64,000 nucleotides of DNA from Chelonoidis abingdonii (lineage: Eukaryota; Chordata; Testudines; Testudinidae). The DNA lies in the NCBI RefSeq assembly GCF_003597395.2, contig NC_133773.1:72321972-72385971 (forward strand), in the 5' to 3' direction. Shown piece by piece: positions 11,010 to 22,012 of the stretch (the stretch's first letter is position 1; the number at the start of each line of letters is the position of its first letter). Under the pieces are notes generated by a model. That model saw nothing but the letters and a program-made list of their open reading frames with translations. It was not told the origin of the DNA and ran no database searches. A program made the translations under genes and the position numbers.

Positions 11010-12554
11010 GATATGCATTGCATTGTAGCCATGTTGGTCCCAGGATATTAGAGAGACAAGGTGGGCAATATAGTATCTTTTATTGTACCAATTTCTGTTG
11101 GTGAGAAAGTTTTCGAGCCACAAAGCTCTTCTTCTTGTCTGGGAAAGGTACGCCAAGCGTCACAGCTAAATGCAAGGTGAACAGATTGCTAACTACTTAT
11201 GCTAAACACATATTCTAAGGGACCACTGAAGACAATGCACAACCATCAGATATCCCACACCAAACGCTTTGCCAAACTCAGCAATTTCATCCTCACCCAT
11301 AACAATTTTACATTCAAACAAACACTTTGTCCAAACCATAAATATAGCTATGGGTGCCAGGTTGGGTCCCCAATATGCCAATCTCTTCACAGACCACCTT
11401 GAAGAAGAATTTCTGAACAAATGCACCACAAAACCAATGACATACCTAAGGCACATTGCTGATATTTTCCTCCTCTAGACAAACTGCGTAAACGCCTTCA
11501 TAGATTTCTACTACATCTTCAACAAGCACCAGCTATCAATCAGTTATCTATAGCCAGGCACTCAGATACCACAGAATACGCTCGGAGGGGAACCTCCAGG
11601 ATATACACTTTAACACACACAAAACCACCTTCGCCAGACAAGGACACTCTACCAGAAAAGTAAACTGCATCATGGAACAGGCCACTCAAATACCACAAAA
11701 GAATTGCTTCAAAAGAGAAATAAATCTCCCTCCAATCACAGACCCCCTAGTTGACACCTACTGTCCCACACTGGAACCCATATGGGGTATCAAACAACTA
11801 CAACCCATAGCCCACCTCATTCTGAAATAAATGTTTTCTGAACCCCCACTACTGGCCTTTAAACAACCTCCCCTCAACCTCACCAAGCTCATCAGAAGCA
11901 AGTTCCCCACAGGCCAACTCAAAGGAGCACCAGACCCTGACACAAAACCAGATGCAAAACCTTTAGCTCTATCTCCATTGCTACAATAACCAACATCCCA
12001 CATAACACACATTTCAAAATCCCTGGATCCTATTCATGGCTATCACAACATGTGGTATATATCATCCAGTGCCCTAAATGTCTCAACTATGTGGGTGAAA
12101 CCAGCCAATCACTACGCTCTTGAATGAACTCACAGAGGAAAAATGATAAAAGACAAAAAACACCCTATCACCTGTGGGTGAACACTTTTCACTCTATATC
12201 TGACCTATCAGTCCTCATCCTCAAAGGAAACCTGAACAACACTTTCAGAAGATGAGCTCGGGAGCTGAAATTCATAACTCTGCTAGACACCAAAAATCAT
12301 GGATTGAACAGACACACTGGATTTAGGGTTTATTACAACAATTTTCAACCCACTAACTCCCTCTTTTTGTCTTATGACTGCAGAGGTGTTAACAGGCCAT
12401 TGTACCTTGAATGGTCCCTTCGAATATGTGCACAGATATTCTGAGTATCTTTCCTGGATTTGAAGAAGAGCTCTATGTGGCTCGAAAGGTTGTCTCTCTC
12501 ACCAACAGAAGTTGGGTGGGTCTAATAAAAAAAATATTACCTCACCCACCTAGT
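11010..12554 (+). mobile_element. Penelope-like retroelement remnant with inverted terminal repeats
   Basis: Plus-strand reading gives RT box NIAMGARLGPQYANLFTDHL and TYLRHIADIFLL (the YIDD region decayed to HIAD). Further on come VVYIIQCPKCLNYVGETSQS, the start of a GIY-YIG endonuclease, and LKGNLNNTFRR and KNHGLNRHTGF. Stops interrupt all of it. The left end (about 11024-11229) and right end (about 12407-12549) are inverted copies of each other. A 10-bp direct repeat, cattccaaag at 11000-11009 and 12555-12564, flanks the whole unit as a target-site duplication. Confidence 0.88.
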
Positions 12555-12564
12555 CATTCCAAAG

Positions 12565-14480
12565 AGCAGTACTACAGCGCTGACATTAGAGGATCAATAA
12601 ATCAGGAACTGCTGAGACTGTTGACATCACCAGGAGTGGAACCTTTGGATGGGTTTGTCTGGGTGACAGCTGGAGAGTGGCTCTCAAGAGAGAGCAATCT
12701 GGGAATTGTAACAGGGCAGTCACAGGGAACTGGGAGTTGGAGGGCCAGACAGAAGGTCTAGCTAGATTTACCTGAGAAGTGGGCTAAATAAAGAAAAGTC
12801 AGACCTCTGCAGAGGGAGCCTGAAGAGCTTGGTGTCCTTATCCCAAGACACTTCCCACAAAGGCAGATCATGGTGGCCTTTGAAGGGGAGATACTCCTCA
12901 GAGAAGGTGAAGGATTCCCAAAATCATCTCAGTAACTCAGCAACAAGGCTTGGTACTGAGAGGTGACATCAGACAAATTATAGCACACTAAGTATGTTTT
13001 TTTGTAAATAAATGAAAAGCTCAAGATAGACTTACATAGACAGGATAAAATGAACGGTTTGTGTGTATAAAACTATTTTTAATGCTTCCAGTTCCATGTT
13101 ATATTATATTAGTTCTTACTTAAATAAGAATTTATTTCCACTAAAATCTAAAACTCAGCCTGATATGTTGTATTTAATTATTGAGACACCTGAATGTTGC
13201 TTCTTGAAGTGACATTATGTAATAATAACCACATGCTAGAGTGTATCTCTGAGTTTCCAGTCCCTGGGGAGAAAAGTCTAAAACCTTTTAACTCTAAGTC
13301 TAAAAGAGATAAGGTGAAAGCATTGGATGGTGGCAGCAAATGTACTTGGTGACTCTTTATCTGATACCTGCGTCAGCTGTCCTCCAGAGGGGGGGTCAAG
13401 TCATCTCAGGGTGCTAGACAGAAAGCTGCAACCCAAGAGTGTTCCTAAACACCCCAAGCCTAGGGACAGTACCTGGACACTGTTCAGACTCTGGAGCTTT
13501 AAAGCATAAGGGGATTCAACATCTGGATCCCCTCAACATTCTGGAGGGAGAGCTTGACTAGATCTGTGACCCGTATTCCTAATGATCTGAGATTCATGTA
13601 CATTCCCTGACCACCCAATGTCATGTCAGTACAACATCCATGGTGATCCATCAGTACTCGTAAGATCATGGAAAAGTAGCCTTTTTTCTTTCTCTACTTA
13701 GAAAGAAGAGCATGGGTGGGAGGGCAGGGCACTGATTCAGGGAATTATTTTATTATTTTCTGCAACTCCCCAGAATCACAACCTTGTGCAGCAGGATACA
13801 CTTAAATGGCCTCACAAACCTGGGTGACAACCACTTCCATCATAGGTTTTCCAACACCAAACTGATTTCTCACTGATCAATAGCAATCTAAGGTTACAAG
13901 AGTGATTGCCACCTATTTCTCCACTGTCAGGGGAGCTCTTGTTTTGGTGTGTCTGCACTGCAGCACTGGGAGTTGTTTACCAAGCTCACCCAAAAACATG
14001 GCCTTCCACATCCAAAAGTTGTGCAGGCACTACTGGTCATCCCCAGTTTGCACCATCATTCGATCCCATCACTCAGCGCTCATTTCACAGGGCCACAACC
14101 ACTGCTCCACCAAGTTCATCTGGGAAGTAATACACCTGCAACAGCTTACCAGTTTCACTGTCTATATCATCCATACCTCCTCAGTAATCTCAATATACTA
14201 GCTACACAGTTGTGGGTCCGCAAATACAAAAGAGCGCCAATGATCTGTGCAACTTCTGAGAGTGACACAGTTGAGAGATTGAAAATTCAGTATGAAGTAG
14301 TAGATTGTGGGATGGACAAGAGGGAATTTGAACATTTCTCAGGGAACTGTGGGAGTTAATGTACACTGAAGAAATTTCCCAAAAGGTGCTGCACTGGTCA
14401 GTGGACTTCGGGACACTAGAATGCGTACCCACAGTACCACAGCCAGCTGATGTAAACTGACGCTGTGAGGAGAGATTGCA
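12565..14480. other. NEK1 intron; possible old repeats, unassigned
   Basis: Contains moderately GC-rich patches (12590-13560 and 13900-14470) that read like decayed transposon or LTR sequence, but no terminal repeats or coding motifs could be pinned down. No NEK1 exon was seen. Confidence 0.4.
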
Positions 14481-14489
14481 CCAGCTAAG

Positions 14490-14600
14490 GCAGCCAAATA
14501 TTCACAGATTCTAGGACTGGAAGGGACCTCGAGAGGTCATTGAGTCCAGTCCCCTGCCCTCATGAACGCTCTCTTCTGAAAGAGGGATGTCTGTAGTTAT
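14490..14600 (-). mobile_element. CR1 3' UTR or CR1-tailed SINE fragment
   Basis: The plus strand reads attctaggactggaagggacc, then tcgagaggtcattgagtcca, then gtcccctgccctcatgaac. This is the reverse complement of the conserved CR1 3' tail motif (gacctc..gaggtcccttcca). Only the tail is present, 104 bp downstream of the E14 donor side. Confidence 0.7.
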
Positions 14601-14697
14601 ATACTGGCAAAACTTTTCCCAATAAGAAAAACTTTCTAGTGTAGATAAGCTCTAGAAAAGATAAGACTTCGTTTAATAAAAGGAAACATTATTGTAT

Positions 14698-14704
14698 ACT
14701 TGCC
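14698..14704 (-). other. NEK1: Non-canonical GC 5' splice site of NEK1 intron E14/E15
   Basis: The exon end CCAAAG is followed by GCAAGTAT on the minus strand. No GT at the junction gives NNPK|MLRTC in frame. AG|GCAAGT is the typical sequence of U2-type GC-AG introns, whose strong match elsewhere compensates for the C at position +2. Confidence 0.88.
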
Positions 14705-14921
14705 TTTGGATTGTTTGCATCAAACAGGCCAGTAGAGAGCCCAATCAGTAATGAACTTTTGCCTTTCCTTTTTGCTGGTGATACAGATCGTGAACGAGGT
14801 GGAAAAGACTCTTCCAGTGAAGACTGAGCTGACAGAACTGGTGAGGTTGTTGGTATGGCTTGTGGTTGTGGCCCCTTCTGGAAAAAGGGTTCAGGTTGCA
14901 TAGAGTCACTGAGACAAGTGT
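14704..14921 (-). CDS. NEK1: NEK1 exon E14 (MQPEPFFQK to SLLIGLSTGLFDANNPK)
   Basis: This 218-bp exon completes an Asp codon from E13 and ends phase 0 after ...NNPK. It encodes TCLSDSMQPEPFFQKG, a Ser/Pro-rich stretch with SSLEESFPPRSRSVSP, and SSLLIGLSTGLFDANNPK, which is identical to the mammalian motif. The acceptor is ccaccacag. The donor is GCAAGT rather than GT, giving AAG|GCAAGT, a good match to the consensus of GC-AG introns. Human NEK1 continues NNPK|MLRTC, and E15 begins MLRTC, so the boundary is firm. Confidence 0.96.
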
Positions 14922-17888
14922 CTGTGGTGGTGAGAGAAATAAGGTTACAAATCCATGCAGACAAAAACTCCAAGCCTCTAAGCAAATGGCAACAAGAGTT
15001 GAATTAGGATAGTCCAATTATATCATAAAAAGACCCATATCAGCTAATCTCTACATTTTAGATTCACTTTCTTTAATATATTGTTTTAATTGTTTCATAT
15101 AAATAGTCAAAAATGTTTACGCTAGGAAATTCAATTCTAGTTTCTCCCCTCCTTTATTTACCAAGACCTTTAAAAACATAGATGCAAAATATTACTAAGC
15201 TGAAATATGAAGATTTTTATTAATCAATATTCAACTTTTGAAACTTATGTGTAAATCATTCATACACGAAGAAGTAGTTTACAACGTATATTCTGTCATG
15301 TTTACACCTGGTTTCACACTGCTTAACTGTATCTTACAAAACTAAAGTGGTTCATTTTCATTACTGTAAAGTATATTTGTGCAGGGTATACTGCTTATAG
15401 TTTATTACAGAGAAGCTCCCATAAGGAGTTACTGCAAGAAAGTTTTGATAAACCGCATTTCATCTGTAAATTACTATATAAAATCTTGTACATTATGTTA
15501 AAACCCTAAAGCACAAAAAGTCAAATATATATAGTCTGATGAAATTTAGAAGTGTAATTAGTTGTCACAGTATTTTCTCACAATACAAATCTTAATATAG
15601 AAACAATCATGAAAAATACTAAACATGTTCTGAAATATTTATTTTATGTCAGGGATACCGAATCATCCCTAAAATGCATGGATGGTGAGAACATATTTGT
15701 TTAATAATATTAACTGTTGCAGCACAGTCCACTCATTCTGATAGCTTTATTTCTAGTTAGTTCTGTTCTAGTCTTGTATGAAATATATTGGAAGACAAAT
15801 ACCCATTATGGGAAATGTGGAACTACCTATTAAAAATACAATATTTTGTGTTTGTGTGTGCACCATATAAATTGGAACCCTAAATTTCATAGGAGCAAAG
15901 AATTTCCTTAAAGCTTCCTCTATCCTAGATCTATAAAGGTGTTTTTATTATTACTACCACTACCACTTCTTTTCTTCTTCTTCTTATTTTATAGTGCCAT
16001 ACGTGTACCTGCACTTCACAGAAGACACTAAAAAGATAGGACACTTCCCTGAGCAGCGTACTAGATAAAGGAATATAAGAAAATATTTCCAAGTTTATGT
16101 TTACTCTACCTCCACTAAAAAAAACCCTGAAGACTTTTTGGTTTTTTTTGTTTGTTTGAAAAATGCAACAGAAACCTCCCTTCTCCTTAAGAATTTACCA
16201 ATTTCTGCTGAAATACTCAGGACAGAGGATGCCCCCTTCAACAAAATGCCAAAGCACAGTGGAAGATACAAAAAGACCACCTTAACACTAGAAATCCAGA
16301 TCCAGACAGTCATGCTCCAAGAACGGATAGCATTAGCCATGTAGGGGGTGTGCTTAAGAGCATCCAAGTGATACACTAGATAGCCTCCGATAATGTGACT
16401 TGTGAAGCCTTGTTGCAAATTCAACCTGTTCTCCCCTGATAGATGCCCCAGAGCAGGAAACTGATACAAGCATAGAGTGCCCAAAATTAACCTGTAGTAC
16501 TGCTGCCTCTGCTGTCATGGTGGGGACATGTACAACTCCACCTCAGATTAGCATGGATGAATTGAGTGCACAAGGTCAAACCTCATTTGATGGAGGCATT
16601 TGCCAAAATAAATACAAAAAGCAGCAACTTGGCCATAATGGAAGACAAATTAACTCTGTAATTCTTCAAAGGCCCAATCTTAGAGTCTTAATCCTTGCTT
16701 ATGCTAAACTCCCACTTAAGTCAATAGAAGTTGACTCCTAAATTTGTGCGATTTTTTACAGAGTATATCAGAAATGAGCCCATGGCTGTAAAGAAGTTCT
16801 ACATCACGGAAGACCTCTGAATTGCATAATGCCCTTTGTGTACTGTTTAGTCAAGGGATACGTTTGTATGTATGAATCAGATACTGCAGTTTCCCTCAAA
16901 AATTTTCCAAAATTGGAACAACTGCTTCAGATAAAGGTATTAAAGTGATCATCTTCTCTGTGGCTTCTCTTTTATTTGCTTATATGAAAAAATATTAGGA
17001 CAATTAAGAAGAGCTGATATAAAAACCTGCTTTAACGCTACAAGCACAGCTGATTGTTAACATTCCCCTTTCACTCATTTATTTCTTCCTCTTTGTTTGG
17101 ATTTAGTCTTTATATTTCATGATACTGAATATCCCTTAGTTGTCTATACATCCCTCCTGCTCCAATTTCTTTAAGTCCTATGCAGATGAAGTCTCTTGTC
17201 CTGTTTATTTGCTACTTTTCCCAATTTTGGTGTCATCTGCAAATCTGATTTATACCAACAAGAACACCTAACAAAAGAAGACCTGCAGCAAATCCCAAGG
17301 AGACAGAAAGGTGCTTGAGATTTTCTAACTAGTTGGACAAAGGCAATGCAAACCCTAAGAGAGTCCTGGACTGCATTATAGTTAACAGGGCTTTCATTCT
17401 CATAGGCTGACAACTACTTCAACATGAAAGAGTCTGTGGACTTCCTGGAAATACTGCATAGACCACCGATGAACTCTTGTAGAAGAAATTATTCTAGCAA
17501 CTACAGAGAAGGAAGGTTCTAATCAGCTAGCAATATTTGAAATTATTACTAGTTATCCAAGCTAGAGATAAATATCTGTTTCTAACTTCAGGTCAACAGT
17601 GCTTTTACTAATATCTAATGTACAGTGATCAAATTATGGCAAGTATTTTCTGAAAAGAAAAACAATGGCACTTTTTGGGGAAGAAAAAGGTTTGTTGATT
17701 GGGAAGTCCAAGATTTGGCTTTCTTAATCTATCAGCAGAATCCCTGTATGAACTTTCTAGAACTACAGAGTGAAAGTGGCAATAGGACAGAACAGATTTG
17801 TCTCTTGGATTTAAAAGGTAATACTCATATGCTGTATAACCAATGATACTATTTAAAAAAAAAATAATTTAGTAGTCTCGTCACTGAC
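14922..17888. other. NEK1 intron, no identified element
   Basis: About 3 kb of AT-rich sequence between E13 and E14. A 127-codon minus-strand frame at 16101-16484 has no recognisable domain. A short pyrimidine-rich tract (ttcttttcttcttcttctta) lies near 15970. No repeat ends were recognised. Confidence 0.5.
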
Positions 17889-17985
17889 CAGCAGAAACTT
17901 CATCATGCGGTTGCGCATTATGCGGCATTTCCGTCTCCAAAGCTGCTTCATCATCATCGTCGTCTTTCTGACAGGCAGTATCTTC
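17889..17985 (-). CDS. NEK1: NEK1 exon E13 (acidic DDDDD linker)
   Basis: This 97-bp exon encodes EDTACQKDDDDDEAALETEM then PHNAQPHDEVSA and ends one base into the next codon before GTCAGT. Two acceptor AGs lie 7 bases apart (minus-strand ...ttgtag and gccccag). Only the downstream AG, giving a start at 17985, keeps the frame set by E12; the upstream one reaches a stop within 13 codons. It is diverged from mammals, so the call rests on phase, position and acidic composition. Confidence 0.75.
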
Positions 17986-18055
17986 CTGGGGCCTACAATT
18001 TAAAATCATCATTAATGCAATTCACCTACAGAGACAGTCAGCCAGCCATCAAGGA

Positions 18056-18298
18056 TAGGTCTACACAGGGATAAGAGCCCTACTACATAGCTACAGCTAA
18101 GCCAGATCTGCTGATTCAGACTCCTGCTAACAATTGCTGTGTAGATGTTTGGGTTCGGGCTCTGGTACCCTTACCCTCACAAGCTCCCAGAGCTTTGGCT
18201 CCAGCCCAGCTCAAATATCTACACAGCAATTTTTGATCCCCAGGGCCAGAGTCAGCTGATCCGGGCCAGCCATGGGTTTTTTATCCAGGTGTAGCTAT
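18056..18298. mobile_element. MITE inside the 487-bp intron between E12 and E13
   Basis: The left end is taggtctacacagggataag and the right end is ttatccaggtgtagcta, which are inverted (tctacacagggataa against ttatccaggtgtag). The interior is GC-rich with internal self-complementarity (gggctctggtacc, ccagagctttggctccagcc). It is the common reptile hAT-like MITE type; a target duplication was not resolved. It makes up about half of this short intron. Confidence 0.7.
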
Positions 18299-18472
18299 AT
18301 CCCACATTGAGAATTAGAAGCATCAGTGCTAAAGCCAAGTATAACATTTTAATTAAGTGAAATGTGTAAAGTACTAGTCTGTCAAAACCTACCTATTGTT
18401 TTGAATGGTTCTACAGACAGTGACCAAGAAAAAAAAAGTGCAAATTGTTACTCACTCATTCATCGTTATTAC

Positions 18473-18579
18473 TTCCCTTTCTTTAACCCACACATCATGA
18501 ACGGTGATGAGAAATTGGTCACTTTTGCACTTATTTTTTTCAGTTTCTTCCAGTATTTCTTCTTCCAAATCATCCAGCT
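18473..18579 (-). CDS. NEK1: NEK1 exon E12 (LDDLEEEILEE and DVWVKE)
   Basis: This 107-bp exon starts by completing the Glu codon from E11 and ends in phase 0. It encodes LDDLEEEILEETEKNKCKSD, then QFLITVHDVWVKERE. The human counterpart has PDDLETEILQEP and ITDVWISEEKE. The acceptor is tactttag. The donor GTAATA is weaker than its neighbours', and read-through meets a stop six codons on. The 3' boundary is my best choice; GTTAAA a few codons earlier is a less likely alternative. Confidence 0.85.
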
Positions 18580-19060
18580 CTAAAGTAAATAAAAGAATGA
18601 TCACAACAGAGCATCACAGTCAAATACTCAAATGAAAGAAAAAAAAAAAATCACAAAAATATTTCTTGTCTGAAAAGGTTACATTTACAGTCTTGGAAGT
18701 TCAGTTACTTTTGGACTTTAACAGAAAGCACTTTTGCAGCCCCAAAAAGCACTGCTTTCCAGTAGGTTTCCAAAGCACAGCAGTGCCAGGGTGCCCAACC
18801 CACAACTGGGAATATGGAGAGGCCACCTCCAAGGAAAACTCAGCATTTCCTCAATTCTGTCCTCAGTATCTCAATTTAATATTGCCTACAAGTTTTTGGC
18901 ATTTAATATATTAGAACTGTAATATGACACACTAACTTACTGATATACATCAAAGTTTTGGCAATTTTTTGTTTAAAAAAAGCAACAACTGCATTATTTT
19001 TAATGCCTTACTGATTAAGACAATGTTTATATTATTTAGAATTAGTAATGAAAATCATAC

Positions 19061-19246
19061 CATCTAGCACCACAGGTCTGGATGGCACTTGGGTGGCATC
19101 AAATGTTTGTGACTCCTCTGGTATTGTCCTTTCAGGTTCTATGATACCAACAACTGGAGCTGAAGATTTCTTTCCAATACAAGAAGCAATTTTTACTTCA
19201 CTGTTTTCTTTCACTGTTAAGGGCTGAGAACCTTCTTCAGGAACTT
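19061..19246 (-). CDS. NEK1: NEK1 exon E11 (variable Ser/Glu-rich linker)
   Basis: This 186-bp exon with phases 1 to 1 fits E10 and E12 exactly. It encodes EVPEEGSQPLTVKENSEVKI, then ASCIGKKSSAPVV, then PERTIPEESQTF and RPVVLD. It sits where mammals have a diverged linker (EGEKYKPL, CISHEINPSAIVDSP). Acceptor actatag and donor GTATGA are canonical. Assignment rests on position, open frame and phase rather than on strong similarity. Confidence 0.85.
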
Positions 19247-20692
19247 CTATAGTATCAAATAATACAAATTTATTATACAATTTTAAAAAGTGAACTTTAT
19301 CTGTTTTGGTAATGATAAAGGATTAACTGTAGAGTTTATAAGTATTTTAATATAAGCAACTATCCATAATAAGAGTAAGGAAAACACCATGTTTACAAAC
19401 TTCATTAAAAATCAAAGAGCAAAGGTGAATCTACTTTGCTTTAAAAATACTAACAGGTTTATTTATTTATTACTATTTTCATAATTGCAGGGAAATAAAA
19501 ACATTATATTGCCCATAAATGGAACAACTTGTTCTTTTAAGTCTGTATGCTTCAGACTAATCTAAAATACTATTTTGCAGTATTACAAGTTTTACCAAAG
19601 GAACCTTTTAATCTAATCTAAGGAACTGTAAGAGTACAAAGGTTGGAAACATACATGAATTCACATATCCCTGAAAGGATGAAAAGAGATCACGAAAGAC
19701 ACAAAACTGACATTGTTACAAATGACTTTTATGTAAGATGATAATATGATTTGTGTGTCTTAATATTATGCTGAATGAATTTTCTGCTTACTTGATTAGA
19801 CAAGAATAACTATTGGTATTTAATGATCTACCCAGCACAACTGCAAAAGACAATTAATTGTTGTCAAATCTAATTCTTAAAATTTATTAAACTTTTACTA
19901 TCTTAGTAAACCAATGTACCATTCCAAAAAGTTAGACATACTCAGTACATTTTAGAGCATGAGATTACATTAAAGAGTTGAAAATCCAAGTGCAATTTGT
20001 CTCTCTCTGCCAGGACAGCACGGTCCTCTGTCTCAGTGGAGAATCACAAGGAAAGAAATTAACATTAGATGTTGAAACACTATCAGCATCTGGCATTTAA
20101 ACACCGGAAGTGTGTGGGGGTGGAGGGAGAGAATAAAAATAAAAAGCCAGAGGCCAAAGAACTGAGGGGAAAGATATTAATCCTATCAGAGACAGCTGCT
20201 TTGGAAGTGCCAGGATTGATAGGCGAGGAGCTCAATGTATTTATATAATCTTAGAACACAAATGTGCCAAGCTACGGGTTTTAAAAAATGACTTTTTTGT
20301 CCAAACTATTCCACTTTGCCAGTCGTCGAATCCTCAATTAAGACAGACAAGAAGATTATGGTGCCAAATAATAATATATTTTTATTTGTCCAATGGAGGA
20401 TATTCATTTAAACAACAACTGCCTTTCATAGTCCTTTTTAACATTCTGTTTCTTTGTCAAGTTTGTTTCTTTGTATTTATCACAATTGATATACGACAGT
20501 GGGAATGAGGGAGAAGATGAAAGAGGAAGGAACAAACAGGGACAGAATACATTTCTATTGCTAGGAAGGAGTCCTCATCACAAAACAAGTGGTCCATATT
20601 GAGCAACAGCTGATGAAAAGAATTCTGCTGAATAGCAGACTTACTCTCTTGTTAATTAAGATCCGACCTGAAAAACAATTGGCAGTTACCTG
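19247..20692. other. NEK1 intron, AT-rich, nothing identified
   Basis: No exon, repeat end or RNA gene recognised between E10/E11 and the DIRS-derived unit. A purine-rich patch (gtgtgggggtggagggagag) is near 20112. Confidence 0.5.
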
Positions 20693-21765
20693 TAACTGGA
20701 AGTTCTTAGAGATGTGTGTTCCTTATCTGTATTCCACTGGGGGTTAGGCATGCACATCATGCACCCGGAGTCAGAGAATCTGAAACTAGTGTATGTTCAT
20801 CCACATTTTATGGGGATGCCAGAGATCGCAATAAATTGTCAGTACCGTCCGGAACCACTGGATCTCATTGTTTATGGGTCCTTTTCTCGTGCCTGTGAGA
20901 CTTGGAAAGTACTTCATCCCCTTGAGCCAAGCTAGTGGAGGGAGCGTCTATATTCTTTGATTTGGAGGAAGACGTAGTCTCATGCTTACGGGAGTGCTTC
21001 CTTATCTCCCAGCTAGGTCCCACCCTGGAGTCTAGGGGGGTGGTTCCACCAGCACTGGGGTCTGCCACAGTAGCAAGACGCATGCTCCTTGCTGAATCAG
21101 ACCAATATATTGTGGGGCGGGGGGGTGAGGAGTCCTCTGGCCTGGGTCTGAATGTGGTCTCATGGCGAGTTCCATGAGATGCTTCTAGAGGGTAAGTACC
21201 CAGCCTTCTCAGGCGCAGCTGGGGAAGGACTAGCAAATACTGCACCTGGACATGAATATGATCTTCTCCCAGGCAGCAGAGATAGCATGGTGGTCACCAC
21301 TGACCAAGAAGGATCATGGACACAAGGCACAGAGTTTGAAGCCCAAAATTCTGGTCATAGTGCATGGATATGGAGGAGGGTGCAGGGGGGAGGCATAGGT
21401 GAAAACCCAAAGTTTATCTAAAACAATTGCTAAAACTATTAACCTTTAAAACTAAAAGGAAAACAAAACTGGTAAAACTGCTATAAAAAAAATGACAAAC
21501 TATTTACAACCATCTTTTAGAAGTGCATCAGAGATTAGGACACAAACTTTTGATCCAGACCACGCGCTGCAGAGAAGGAACTGGAGACACAGTCTGCCCC
21601 ACTCTTTATTGCCTTGGATAGACACATAAGGCAAGCCAGGCATATGTGCAGACCAACGGACACTTCTTTCAAATTCTGACTCCAGGTGCATGTGAACCTT
21701 CAGCAGAATACAATAGGGACCATCACTCAAAGAAGAACTAGCCAAATCGTGGTATTATAGTGTGA
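20693..21765. mobile_element. Short DIRS-type unit with inverted terminal repeats, no pol
   Basis: The left end, read on the plus strand, starts cagttacctgtaactggaag and continues ttcttagagatgtgtgttcc, tctgtattccactggg, catgcacccggagtcagag. The right end, read on the minus strand, gives ttcttctttgagtgatggtc, cctattgtattctgctgaag, gcacctggagtcagaattt. Inverted terminal repeats around a 1-kb interior with no RT or recombinase reading fit a non-autonomous DIRS derivative. This family is recognised by its conserved terminal phrase rather than by coding content. Confidence 0.65.
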
Positions 21766-21859
21766 TAAGGAGTTCAAAAGGAAAAAATGTTTCTCTCATA
21801 AGCCCTATGAAGGTAATTTTCTATCCCTGCAGTTCAGACAACTCCCAATTCCTGCTTAC

Positions 21860-22012
21860 CATTTGTGATAGTTCTTTCCTCCAGTAATTCAGTTTGAAGC
21901 TGTAACTCTGCTTCTCCCAGTATCTTCAGCACCAAATCAGTAGGGCTTTTGCCCCAAACTTTCCTCTGGGGTTCACCAACATCTAGTTTAATTACCTCCC
22001 CGACGGTCTGCC
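21860..22012 (-). CDS. NEK1: NEK1 exon E10 (VGEVIKL to [17 protein letters not shown])
   Basis: This 153-bp exon completes the Arg codon left by E9 (A + GG) and ends one base into the next codon before GTAAGC. It encodes QTVGEVIKL, then [20 protein letters not shown], then [15 protein letters not shown]. The [25 protein letters not shown] block is a strongly conserved NEK1 signature. About 10.3 kb of intron separates it from E9, holding the DIRS/CR1 complex and one hAT copy. Confidence 0.97.
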
